DNA of 64,000 nucleotides, from contig CALYLW010000497.1 of NCBI GenBank assembly GCA_944989445.1, positions 124,001-188,000 of the forward strand. Reading direction: 5' to 3'. Positions 63,756-64,000 of this stretch are shown piece by piece (the stretch's first letter is position 1; the number at the start of each line of letters is the position of its first letter). This DNA is from Ampullaceana balthica (taxonomy: Eukaryota; Mollusca; Gastropoda; Lymnaeidae). Made by a program: the position numbers and the translations under genes. Under the pieces are notes generated by a model. The model searched no databases. It worked only from the letters and a program-made list of their open reading frames with translations, and was not told the origin of the DNA.

Positions 63756-64000
63756 TAAACAAAATTTCTTGTAAAATGTAAAATGGTCGTTGCCTCGAAG
63801 TCTTCACTTCTGTATTTTTGGACACTTGGGTTTTTACACTGCGATATTTGTGCACTGGCGATATTTGGATGCAGCACATAAACATGCTGAAAAGTGATTT
63901 TACCTTTAACTGATATCTTACTACAGTATTAGCATCAATATACATAATTTGCCATGCATGTCCCGTCTGTCATGTCTGTCTGTCCGTGACGCTACTAATT

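Overview
This is animal nuclear DNA, not prokaryotic. It has split genes with GT-AG introns, AT-rich introns, LINE, SINE and hAT debris, and many micro- and minisatellites. A lophotrochozoan, probably a gastropod mollusc, fits best. That is an inference from the style of the repeats and proteins, not something proven here.

Four genes can be supported. (1) About 7.45-18.03 kb, + strand: a 14-exon gene for a 650-residue secreted or surface-anchored cysteine-rich protein of an uncharacterised invertebrate family (I recall the DUF7042-7045 group). (2) About 23.25-30.21 kb, + strand: its tandem paralogue, 657 residues. Its 3' two-thirds is one uninterrupted exon where gene 1 has seven introns. (3) About 32.45-41.15 kb, - strand: PSMD1/Rpn2, the large base subunit of the 26S proteasome, complete in five exons (1009 residues) and convergent with gene 2. 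(4) About 55.67-56.91 kb, + strand: the first two exons of a probable Notch ligand of the Delta/Serrate type (signal peptide, then an MNNL-like domain). The rest lies outside the window or is not recognisable.

Layout. 1-7.4 kb is nested DNA-transposon debris, two tRNA-derived SINEs and a hAT transposase relic. 7.4-30.2 kb holds the paralogue pair, with transposons in several introns, including a 5'-truncated LINE in intron 2 of the second gene. 30.2-41.2 kb is PSMD1, whose 4.5 kb first intron is packed with nested elements. 41.2-55 kb is an accessory region: a MITE family beginning GGGGCCGTCC, a long-inverted-repeat element, several minisatellites, a hAT-like element with stacked terminus-like repeats, weak exon-like frames, and a full-length hAT transposon with a broken transposase. 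55-57.5 kb is the Notch-ligand 5' end, whose second exon is bracketed by minisatellites. One of these is ten copies of the exon end plus splice donor. 57.5-64 kb is mostly featureless intron or intergenic DNA with one LINE fragment, one SINE-like relic and one MITE.

Genes 1 and 2 are one duplicated family. PSMD1 is an unrelated housekeeping neighbour. No operon-like organisation, CRISPR array or functional tRNA or rRNA gene was seen. All exon joins were made by hand from splice consensus and frame continuity. For genes 1-3 the summed exon lengths close exactly into a single open frame, which is strong internal support.
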